From Rhizobiales bacterium IMCC20636 (GTDB lineage: Bacteria > Pseudomonadota > Alphaproteobacteria > Rhizobiales > GCA-2746425): a stretch of DNA of 64,000 bases. The translations under genes and the position numbers were made by a program. Each line of letters begins with the position of its first letter. Positions within the stretch are counted from its first letter, which is position 1. The DNA lies in contig CP018226.1 of NCBI GenBank assembly GCA_016865015.1, positions 589,001-653,000 on the forward strand, given 5' to 3'. Positions 26,949-33,625 of the stretch are shown here, piece after piece. The notes under the pieces are model-generated. The model saw only the letters and a list, made by a program, of their open reading frames with translations, searched no databases and was not told where the DNA came from.

Positions 26949-27173
26949 TTATTTGTTGAGGATCAGTTTTCCGAGCTTCGTTATTTTCAAACGATATGTC
27001 TCGCCAGCGTGCTCAATCCGGATTTCCCGACTTGAGCCAAACAGGGCGTGGCTGTCATAAACTGGCTCACGGATCTTCTTCAATTCCATGAAGCTATCCG
27101 TTTGCTGCCGACCGCCAAACTGTCGTTGTGATGATGTTTTTGGTGCGATTTCTTTGCGTTCGCCGTTCTGCAT
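26949..27173 (-). CDS. hemP: Haemin uptake protein HemP
   Basis: A 74-residue protein whose C-terminal half, YDSHALFGSSREIRIEH then GETYRLKITKLGKLILNK, is the HemP signature. The N-terminal 30 residues are polar and variable. HemP is a small cytoplasmic protein at the head of haem operons and is needed for expression of haem uptake in several alpha- and betaproteobacteria. It is the first gene of the minus-strand hemP-hmuSTUV run and faces the receptor gene across the iron-box region. Confidence 0.9.
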   Translation of the reverse strand: MQNGERKEIAPKTSSQRQFGGRQQTDSFMELKKIREPVYDSHALFGSSREIRIEHAGETYRLKITKLGKLILNK

Positions 27174-27234
27174 TGACTAGGACCCGATACTCGAAGGCCT
27201 GGCTCGCATCTGCTGGCTTGGCTTCTAACAATTA

Positions 27235-27295
27235 AACTTGACTCATATACTCCAGTTAATTACCAACAACATAACTTGAGTATAAATGTCAAGTT
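27235..27295. promoter_or_regulatory. Paired iron-responsive (RirA/IRO-like) operators
   Basis: Two copies of the dyad AACTTGA-N9-TC(A/C)AGTT are present: 27235-27257 (one arm mismatch) and 27273-27295 (perfect 7-bp arms). Both fit or nearly fit TGA-N9-TCA, the iron-responsive operator of RirA in rhizobia. They sit between hemP (minus) and the TonB-dependent receptor gene (plus), so one regulator could repress both halves of the haem locus under iron sufficiency. A Fur/Irr-type box of the usual sequence was not found. Confidence 0.72.
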
Positions 27296-27365
27296 AATGA
27301 AATTTGCAAAATCAATCTGCTAGCCAGCATGCGCAAGCCAGCAAACCCAAACAACAGGAGTTTGT

Positions 27366-29477
27366 ATGAGGCGAACAACAAGGCGTGTGTCCACGCTGGC
27401 ATGTGGTGTGGCGCTTGGGGCGCTGGCCATCAATGGAATTTCACTGGCACAAGACGTAGAGGCGCAGGATTTGGCGCTTCAGGATGCCGAAACAACAGCT
27501 TCAGATGATGGCCGCACAACGCTGCTGCAGCGTCTGATTCTGGGCGCCGGTGCAGAGAAAATTGCCATCGACACCCCCCAGGCGGTGACGCTGATCGAGC
27601 AGGCAGATATTGATCAAGCGCAAGCTACAACCATCGGTGAGCTGTTTGAAACAGTACCGGGTGTGCAGGCCGTTGGCAGCGACCGTATTGTCGGTCAATC
27701 CTTCAACATCCGCGGCATAGGGGCGCTTGAGGCGTCTGATGAATCAAAAATCATCGTGAATGTGGATGGCGCGGTCAAATTCTATGAACAGTACCGCATG
27801 GGATCCTTTTTCTCTGACCCGGAACTATACAAGACAGTCGAAGTGTTGCGCGGCCCAGCCTCCTCAACACTCTATGGATCGGGCGCACTTGGCGGTGTGA
27901 TAAATCTGACGACCAAAGATGCCTCGGACTTTCTGGCTGATGGACAGACAGGTGCAGTGCGTCTGAAGTCCGGATATAATTCCAACAAGGACGGCATCCT
28001 GTTTTCTCCCTTGCTGGCCTTGCGCCTGAATGCGAACGCAGAATTTCTCGCAACCGGCAATTACCGTCGCAGTGATGATTTCGACACAGGCTCCGGCGTA
28101 ACCTTGCCGGGCACTGAGTTTGATGCCTTTTCCGGCCTCCTTAAAGGCTCATTCAGCTTTGGTGCCGAGAACGAACAAAAGCTGAAACTGTCTTATCAGC
28201 GTTGGGAAAGCGATGAGGACGATACGGCTTATTCCCAAACCGGCACGATCGGGGCCTTTGGCACAACAGACCGGAAAACAGTGGATCAGACGGTGGTCGT
28301 TTCCTATGAGAACCTTGGCTTTGACAATCCGTTGCTGGATCTGAAGCTGAACCTGTCCTGGTCAGATACTGCCGTCGAGCAGACAGACAGTAGCGAAGTG
28401 TTCTTCTCTGATTCGTCCTATGGCTATGAAACATGGGCAGCCCGCATCGAAAACACGTTTGAAGCCGTTGGTGAGCGCTACGAAAATTTCCTCACGATTG
28501 GTGGGCAATTCAGCTATCAGACGCGCACTGCCGAAGATGCTGCAGGTGCCATATCGTTTCACCCGGAAGGAACCGATACAAAATATGGCGCCTATATACA
28601 GGATGAGTTGATCTGGGATCAGCAACTGACGCTGATCGGTGGAGCGCGACTGGATCTGGTCACACTGGACCCTGCTACGTCAACAAGTGGCGATAACCAG
28701 AGGGATCTGGTTCTGTTTTCTCCCAAATTGGCAGCGCTTTACAAGTTCAATGATGTCTTCTCGGTGTTCGGGTCTGTTGCACATACCGAGCGCGCTGCAA
28801 CGTTGGATGAAATGTTGTCAACGGATGCTGGACGGACCGCTCCCAACGCGATCAGCCCCGATCTGGATCCTGAAGAATCCAACAATTATGAAATCGGCTT
28901 TGCCGTGTCTGTTCCCGACCTGTTGGTGGATGGATCGCAATTCTCCATCAAGACCACAGCCTTTCACAATGATCTGGTTAATATGATCGAGACCAACCCG
29001 CTGGCAACAGGCGGCACCAGCAACCCGTACAAGATCAATATCGGTGAAGCGCGTATTCACGGTATCGAGGTTGAGGGGGCGTTTGAAACGGATGTGTTCT
29101 TCACACGGTTTGCCGGGAGCATCATCAGAGGTGAAAACACCGAGACCGGAGAAGATTTGACGTCTATTCCTGCCGATCAGGTGTCCATCACCGTGGGTGG
29201 TCGCATTGTTGAACACGGTCTGGAATTTGGCGTGCGCTCCCTGTTCGTGGCGGACATCGAAACCGGGTCAAATCCTGGTCCGTTCGAGGCCTATGATGTG
29301 CACAATCTGTTCCTGACTTGGACACCCGAATTCATGGATATGGCAGCTCTGGATGGCCTGGAACTGCAGGCTGGCATCGATAATCTGTTCGATGAATCCT
29401 ACCAGAATAATCTGGCCGGTGACCCAGGCAAGGGCCGTGATTTCCGCGTCTCGCTGGCAAAGACATTCACCTGGTAA
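27366..29477 (+). CDS. TonB-dependent haem receptor (HmuR/HemR-like)
   Basis: A 703-residue outer-membrane receptor. A signal peptide ends around residue 29 (SLAQD). A plug domain follows (about 60-185: PQAVTLIEQADI, TIGELFETVPGVQAVG, VEVLRGPASSTLYGSGALGGVINL), then a 22-strand barrel closing with an aromatic residue (AKTFTW). The region ERAATLDEML plus ISPDLDPEESNNYEIG resembles the FRAP/NPDL boxes of haem receptors in weakened form. AGGAG at 27356-27360 sets the start. It heads the exbB-exbD-exbD-tonB run and faces the hmu operon, so haem is the likely ligand. Confidence 0.9.
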   Translation: MRRTTRRVSTLACGVALGALAINGISLAQDVEAQDLALQDAETTASDDGRTTLLQRLILGAGAEKIAIDTPQAVTLIEQADIDQAQATTIGELFETVPGVQAVGSDRIVGQSFNIRGIGALEASDESKIIVNVDGAVKFYEQYRMGSFFSDPELYKTVEVLRGPASSTLYGSGALGGVINLTTKDASDFLADGQTGAVRLKSGYNSNKDGILFSPLLALRLNANAEFLATGNYRRSDDFDTGSGVTLPGTEFDAFSGLLKGSFSFGAENEQKLKLSYQRWESDEDDTAYSQTGTIGAFGTTDRKTVDQTVVVSYENLGFDNPLLDLKLNLSWSDTAVEQTDSSEVFFSDSSYGYETWAARIENTFEAVGERYENFLTIGGQFSYQTRTAEDAAGAISFHPEGTDTKYGAYIQDELIWDQQLTLIGGARLDLVTLDPATSTSGDNQRDLVLFSPKLAALYKFNDVFSVFGSVAHTERAATLDEMLSTDAGRTAPNAISPDLDPEESNNYEIGFAVSVPDLLVDGSQFSIKTTAFHNDLVNMIETNPLATGGTSNPYKINIGEARIHGIEVEGAFETDVFFTRFAGSIIRGENTETGEDLTSIPADQVSITVGGRIVEHGLEFGVRSLFVADIETGSNPGPFEAYDVHNLFLTWTPEFMDMAALDGLELQAGIDNLFDESYQNNLAGDPGKGRDFRVSLAKTFTW

Positions 29478-29497
29478 GCAGAAGGATCACACACTTC

Positions 29498-29935
29498 ATG
29501 AATGCATTTCTTCATCCACTTGCGTCACGGCTTTTTGCCGTGGCGCTGACTTTTTCCGGCACGGCTTTCGCGCAGGAAAATGCTGAACCATCCCTGCTTC
29601 TTGAATTGAACGCAGTGCAGCCAACCGATCAGACATGTCGGCTGATCTTTGTTATTCAAAACGGACTTTCAGACAATCTGGAGCAGCTGTCCTTTGAAGC
29701 CGTTGTCTTCAACCAGAGTGACATTGTCGAGCGATTGACTTTGCTGGATTTTGAAGCGGTTCCGCTGAACCGGATGCGCGTCAGGCAATTCGATCTGCCG
29801 GATATATCCTGTGACAGCATTAAACGCATTTTGATCAACGGAACCAATAGTTGCGAGACCAGCGATGGCGTTGCCCTGTCATGTGACGATCAACTCAAGC
29901 TGACCACCAGAACAATTATCGAGGTTGCAGGTTGA
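29498..29935 (+). CDS. Periplasmic protein of unknown function in the TonB operon
   Basis: A 145-residue secreted protein: signal peptide with FAVALTFSGTAFA-QE (cleavage near residue 26) and a compact domain with three or four cysteines (QTCRLIF, ISCDSIK, NSCETSDGVALSCDD) that could form disulfides. The pattern suggests a small beta-sandwich. No named family was recognised. It lies 20 bp after the receptor gene and its stop precedes the exbB start by one base, so it belongs to the haem/TonB operon and may assist the receptor or the TonB complex. Confidence 0.72.
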   Translation: MNAFLHPLASRLFAVALTFSGTAFAQENAEPSLLLELNAVQPTDQTCRLIFVIQNGLSDNLEQLSFEAVVFNQSDIVERLTLLDFEAVPLNRMRVRQFDLPDISCDSIKRILINGTNSCETSDGVALSCDDQLKLTTRTIIEVAG

Positions 29936-29936
29936 G

Positions 29937-30635
29937 ATGTTGGATCAGGCTTTGACAACTGCAATTGATTTTCTGACGCTTGGCGGCCCGGTTGTCGCGC
30001 TTTTGGTGGGGCTGTCGGTTCTGTCACTGGCGATTATCCTTCTGAAGTTCTGGCAGTTCTGGACCCTGCATGTTGGCCGGCACGGGCCTGCGCGCAAGGC
30101 GATGCATTTCTGGTCGGTGAATAATCGTGCCAAAGCCCATCAAAGCCTGGCGGGGCAGGGTGGTGTTCTGTCGGCATTGGTGGCCAAGACCATGTATTTT
30201 CTGGACCAACGCGGGGAAAACCGGGCTGACGCAGAAGACGTGCTGACAGCCCAGGCTATGCAATCCATATATCGGCTGCAAAGTGGTTTCCGGGCGCTGG
30301 ATTCGATTGCACAAATTGCCCCGCTTCTAGGCTTGTTCGGAACTGTTCTGGGCATGATTGAAGCTTTTCAGAAGCTTCAGGGTGCCGGAAGCTCCGTTGA
30401 TCCCTCCTTGCTGGCCGGTGGCATATGGGTGGCCTTGCTGACGACAGCGGTCGGTCTTGCCGTCGCCATGCCCACATCGCTTTGTCTGACCTATTTTGAG
30501 AGCCGTGTGGCCGATGAACGCATGGAAATGGAAGCCGCTCTTGTGGAGTTGTTCAACCCGTGGCTGCCATTTGCCAACCCGGATGAACGCGGCTTCCGCG
30601 ACGTTGCCACCGACGGGAAGGAGGCGCGGGCATAA
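29937..30635 (+). CDS. exbB: ExbB proton-channel subunit (MotA/TolQ/ExbB family)
   Basis: A 232-residue inner-membrane protein with three hydrophobic segments: about 17-38 (VVALLVGLSVLSLAII), about 125-145 and about 160-185. The family core, LDSIAQIAPLLGLFGTVLGMIEAF followed by GGIWVALLTTAVGLAVAMP, is intact. The ATG at 29937 was chosen over a TTG that lies inside the previous gene. With ExbD and TonB it couples the proton gradient to outer-membrane haem transport. Confidence 0.92.
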   Translation: MLDQALTTAIDFLTLGGPVVALLVGLSVLSLAIILLKFWQFWTLHVGRHGPARKAMHFWSVNNRAKAHQSLAGQGGVLSALVAKTMYFLDQRGENRADAEDVLTAQAMQSIYRLQSGFRALDSIAQIAPLLGLFGTVLGMIEAFQKLQGAGSSVDPSLLAGGIWVALLTTAVGLAVAMPTSLCLTYFESRVADERMEMEAALVELFNPWLPFANPDERGFRDVATDGKEARA

Positions 30636-31037
30636 ATGAAGCTGCAAGGTGCATTGCAACGGCAAAGGCGGCTGTCTCTCACATCGCTGATCGATGTGAT
30701 ATTTCTGCTGCTGCTGTTTTTCATGCTGTCTTCGACCTTTACCAAATTTGCGGAAATCGAAATCGCAAGCGCTGGCAGCGGTTCCGGTGCGCCGCCCACC
30801 GCTGAACAACCGGTCTTCGTGTCCCTGCGGCCTGATAACATCCTGGTCAACGGCGCTGAAACGGGTTTTGCGGAATTGGTATCAGCCATCAAGGCTATTG
30901 CGTCCTCAGTGCGGCCGACAGTTTTGATCAGCGTGACTGACAGCGTTACATCGCAACGACTTGTGGACGTTCTGAACTTATTTCGCGATCAGACATTTGC
31001 TGTCCGGTTCCTGAACTCGGGAGGCAATGCACAATGA
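30636..31037 (+). CDS. exbD: ExbD/TolR-family protein with the conserved membrane aspartate
   Basis: A 133-residue protein with a single N-terminal membrane helix (LTSLIDVIFLLLLFFML) and a periplasmic domain. D20 in SLIDVIF is the conserved aspartate of the proton path. The gene begins immediately after the exbB stop, and its end overlaps the second exbD by 4 bp (ATGA). It is the energetically competent partner of ExbB. Confidence 0.9.
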   Translation: MKLQGALQRQRRLSLTSLIDVIFLLLLFFMLSSTFTKFAEIEIASAGSGSGAPPTAEQPVFVSLRPDNILVNGAETGFAELVSAIKAIASSVRPTVLISVTDSVTSQRLVDVLNLFRDQTFAVRFLNSGGNAQ

Positions 31038-31453
31038 TCAGGCTTGCGTCCAGCACCGATCTGCGAAAATCGCAGGAACCGACGATTGCTCTCATCAACA
31101 TCGTTTTTCTGATGCTGATTTTCTTTCTTATTGCCGGAACGCTTGCGCCGCCGCTAGACCCGAATATCACACTGGTGGATCTGGACAGTGAACGCGGCGA
31201 ACAGATGCCGGATGCATTGGCAATTCTTTCGGATGGTCGTCTGAGCTATCGGGGACAGCCGGTCGCGGATTTGGGCGACCATGTGCGCTCAGCGCTGGAA
31301 AAGAGCGCGGATGCCGGACTGCCAGACAAGACCATACATCTGATACCGGACCGAAAACTGTCCGCGGCAAAATTGCTGGAGACCATCACCAAAATTCAGT
31401 CCGCCGGTGCAGGGCGGATCATGCTGGTTGCCGAGAAAAATCCAACCCAATGA
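31034..31453 (+). CDS. exbD: Second ExbD paralogue with Asp-to-Asn change in the membrane helix
   Basis: A 139-residue ExbD-like protein: one membrane helix (IALINIVFLMLIFFLIAG, residues 18-35) and a periplasmic ExbD domain (LLETITKIQSAGAGRIMLVAEK). The residue equivalent to the proton-carrying aspartate is N22 (LINIVF in place of LIDVIF). It overlaps both neighbours by 4 bp, so it is translated with them, probably as part of one heteromeric ExbB-ExbD-ExbD' complex. Confidence 0.88.
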   Translation: MIRLASSTDLRKSQEPTIALINIVFLMLIFFLIAGTLAPPLDPNITLVDLDSERGEQMPDALAILSDGRLSYRGQPVADLGDHVRSALEKSADAGLPDKTIHLIPDRKLSAAKLLETITKIQSAGAGRIMLVAEKNPTQ

Positions 31454-32961
31454 AGATGTTCACGCCCACCTCTGTTGCCGTTTGTGTTGCTGTGTCCGTG
31501 TTATGTCACGCTTTTGTCTCGGTGTTCTTCGCCGAGACCAAGGTGGATAACATGCTGGATGGCGGCGTGCAGGGCGATGTGGCGGTGATCGGCACCAGCT
31601 TTGCGGATATGGTGTCGAAAGACAACATGATTGCGCGTGCAGACCCAGACAAGACCGCGCAGGCAAAACCCGAGCCGCTTCAGCCGGAAGAAACCACAAA
31701 TTCCGCCGAACAGGTGACAGACTCCGCAGACCCCCAGTCCACACCAGTAAAGCCAACACCGACGAAGCCATCTGAAACCGTGAAGGTTGAAACTGTCACA
31801 GCCGCTGCCCCCAAAGCAGTGCCGGAACCGCCGGTCAAATCGGTCGCACCTTTGCCGACAGCCACGCCTGCCGAAAAACACGCACCACAAAGCAAAGTAG
31901 TAAAGGCCGCTCAGGCTGAGACAACGTCACCCAAGACTGTCAACGCAGATGCGGTTCCTCTGGCCAGTCAGCCACGACGAACATTATCCAAGAGATCGCC
32001 AATGGATATTGTGCTGGCGCAGAATGCGGCCGTCCAAGATCCTGCGCCCAAGCCAGACCGGTCTCATTCGGCTACCGTAACCGCTACAAAATCTGCTGCA
32101 GTACCTGCCGAGACGTTGTTGGTTCCACCGGCGAATGATGCCGTCTTGAACGTCGAAAACCAGATTGAAAAAACCGCACGTACTGATGCACAGACACCAA
32201 TGAAGGCGCAAGACAGTGTTACGCCAATAACGGTTGTCGCTGCAAAACCGGTTTCAGTTGCGGCCGTTTCCGCGTCCACGCCGCCTGTTGTTGCCAGCGC
32301 TTCAGTTGCGTCGCCTCCGGCAGTGATCAACCCACCAAGGCCTCATGAGTTGAGCGGTACCATCGCCGTGGCTAGATCGGTGCCAGAGATTGCAAATTCG
32401 CCTGCGATTGAGGCCGCGAAACCTCCTGATGTGGCTCCGACCGCAGAGACGCGACCACCGGCTCCACGAGCCAGACCACCGCAACCTGATGACGGCAAAA
32501 AGATTGCTAGTGCGCCAAAACGCACAGTTCAAAAGTCCACACTGAAAAAAACCAAAACCAAGCCGAGGAAAAGCCAACCGGCTGCGACAGGAAAGCAGTC
32601 ACAGACTCAGCGCAGTGCGCAGAACAATTCCGGAAAATCTTCGGTCACAGCCTCACGCGGCGGTGGCACGGGCAGCAAGACCAAGGCTGCCGGGAACGCC
32701 AGAGCTTCAAACTATCCAGGCCTGGTCTATCGAAAGATCCAGCGCACACGCCAGAAACGCGTTGGCGGCCGTGGCTCGGTGCGCATCCGGTTTTCGGTTA
32801 CATCGAGTGGTGGTTTGACGGGCATTTCTGTGGCGAAAAGTTCGGGGTCCAGCAAAATCGACCAGGCAGCTGTGGCACATATTCGCCGTGCCGCACCATT
32901 TCCCAGGCCACCCAAAGGCGCACGTCGGAGCTTTACAATTCCGATTGATATTCGCCGCTGA
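31450..32961 (+). CDS. tonB: TonB-family energy transducer with a very long periplasmic linker
   Basis: A 503-residue protein. It has a short N-terminal membrane anchor (VAVCVAVSVLCHAFVSVFF), a linker of about 390 residues rich in Pro, Ala, Lys, Val and Thr, and a C-terminal TonB domain. The latter includes YPGLVYRKIQRTRQKR, GSVRIRFSVTSSGG and AAPFPRPPKGARRSFTIPI. Enterobacterial TonB has about 240 residues, so the linker here is roughly twice the usual length. It starts within the second exbD stop (4-bp overlap), confirming a single translational unit for the haem receptor system. Confidence 0.9.
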   Translation: MKMFTPTSVAVCVAVSVLCHAFVSVFFAETKVDNMLDGGVQGDVAVIGTSFADMVSKDNMIARADPDKTAQAKPEPLQPEETTNSAEQVTDSADPQSTPVKPTPTKPSETVKVETVTAAAPKAVPEPPVKSVAPLPTATPAEKHAPQSKVVKAAQAETTSPKTVNADAVPLASQPRRTLSKRSPMDIVLAQNAAVQDPAPKPDRSHSATVTATKSAAVPAETLLVPPANDAVLNVENQIEKTARTDAQTPMKAQDSVTPITVVAAKPVSVAAVSASTPPVVASASVASPPAVINPPRPHELSGTIAVARSVPEIANSPAIEAAKPPDVAPTAETRPPAPRARPPQPDDGKKIASAPKRTVQKSTLKKTKTKPRKSQPAATGKQSQTQRSAQNNSGKSSVTASRGGGTGSKTKAAGNARASNYPGLVYRKIQRTRQKRVGGRGSVRIRFSVTSSGGLTGISVAKSSGSSKIDQAAVAHIRRAAPFPRPPKGARRSFTIPIDIRR

Positions 32962-33027
32962 CACACCGTGCAGCGGCCATGAAAAGATCACCAAAACCCA
33001 ACCAAACAACCATGAGAGAAGAGACAC

Positions 33028-33342
33028 ATGTATATAGCAATGAACAGATTTCAGATTAACGATGGACAGGAAGCCGCCTTTGAGGATGTCTGGCGCAACC
33101 GCGATTCACGCCTGAAGGAGATGCCGGGCTTCAGGGAGTTTCATTTGCTCAAGGGGGCTGTGGATGAAGCGACCAACACAACGCTGTATGCCTCCCACAC
33201 AATCTGGGAGAGCCGGGACGCCTTTGTCGGTTGGACCAAATCGCAGAATTTCAAGGATGCGCACAAAAACGCCGGAACCAGCGAGGGCATTTTCGCCGGT
33301 CACCCGGTGTTTGAGGGCTTTGAAGCCGTCCTGGATGCGTGA
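33028..33342 (+). CDS. IsdG/HmuQ-type haem-degrading monooxygenase (ABM fold)
   Basis: A 104-residue ferredoxin-like ABM-fold protein. N6, W69 and H79 match in kind and spacing the Asn-Trp-His triad that binds and opens haem in IsdG-type enzymes. The segments RDSRLKEMPGFREFHLLKG and GHPVFEGFEAVLDA match rhizobial HmuQ/HmuD. It follows tonB by 66 bp and is the last gene of the haem uptake unit, where it would release iron from imported haem in the cytoplasm. Confidence 0.85.
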   Translation: MYIAMNRFQINDGQEAAFEDVWRNRDSRLKEMPGFREFHLLKGAVDEATNTTLYASHTIWESRDAFVGWTKSQNFKDAHKNAGTSEGIFAGHPVFEGFEAVLDA

Positions 33343-33386
33343 AGTATTTGGGCAACAGCCCCTTTTGACATATGTTGTTCATCCGG

Positions 33387-33427
33387 CAATCCAGCCTGGC
33401 AAAACCGAAATCTGCCAGGCTGGATTG
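33387..33427. terminator. Perfect 15-bp stem-loop after the haem operon
   Basis: CAATCCAGCCTGGCA (33387-33401) and TGCCAGGCTGGATTG (33413-33427) form a perfect 15-bp stem with an 11-nt loop, 44 bp after the monooxygenase stop. No T-tract follows on either strand, so it may block 3' exonucleases or act with Rho, not as a classical intrinsic terminator. Confidence 0.6.
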
Positions 33428-33625
33428 GCAGGATCCAGGTGCAGGTCTGCCATAAATCGTGTGGCGTGATTGATCAAGGTCAAACCAAGCCCCTGATCGT
33501 ATGCCTATCCTCAGATGCATCAAACATAGATAGTGAACGTTGCCCATGTCAGCCCAGTGCAAATCCCGTAAATCTGCCGATTTGGCGCAGATATGTTCGG
33601 GTTTCCGGCATTTGTTTTTTACACC

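Noticed and set aside
31690-32600. Possible tandem DNA repeats in tonB
   Set aside because: The protein is low in complexity (Pro, Ala, Lys, Thr), but the DNA shows no regular repeat unit.
33572-33592. ATCTGC-N9-GCAGAT inverted repeat before the P-ATPase
   Set aside because: Six-base arms could arise by chance, and there is no adjacent regulator gene to support an operator.
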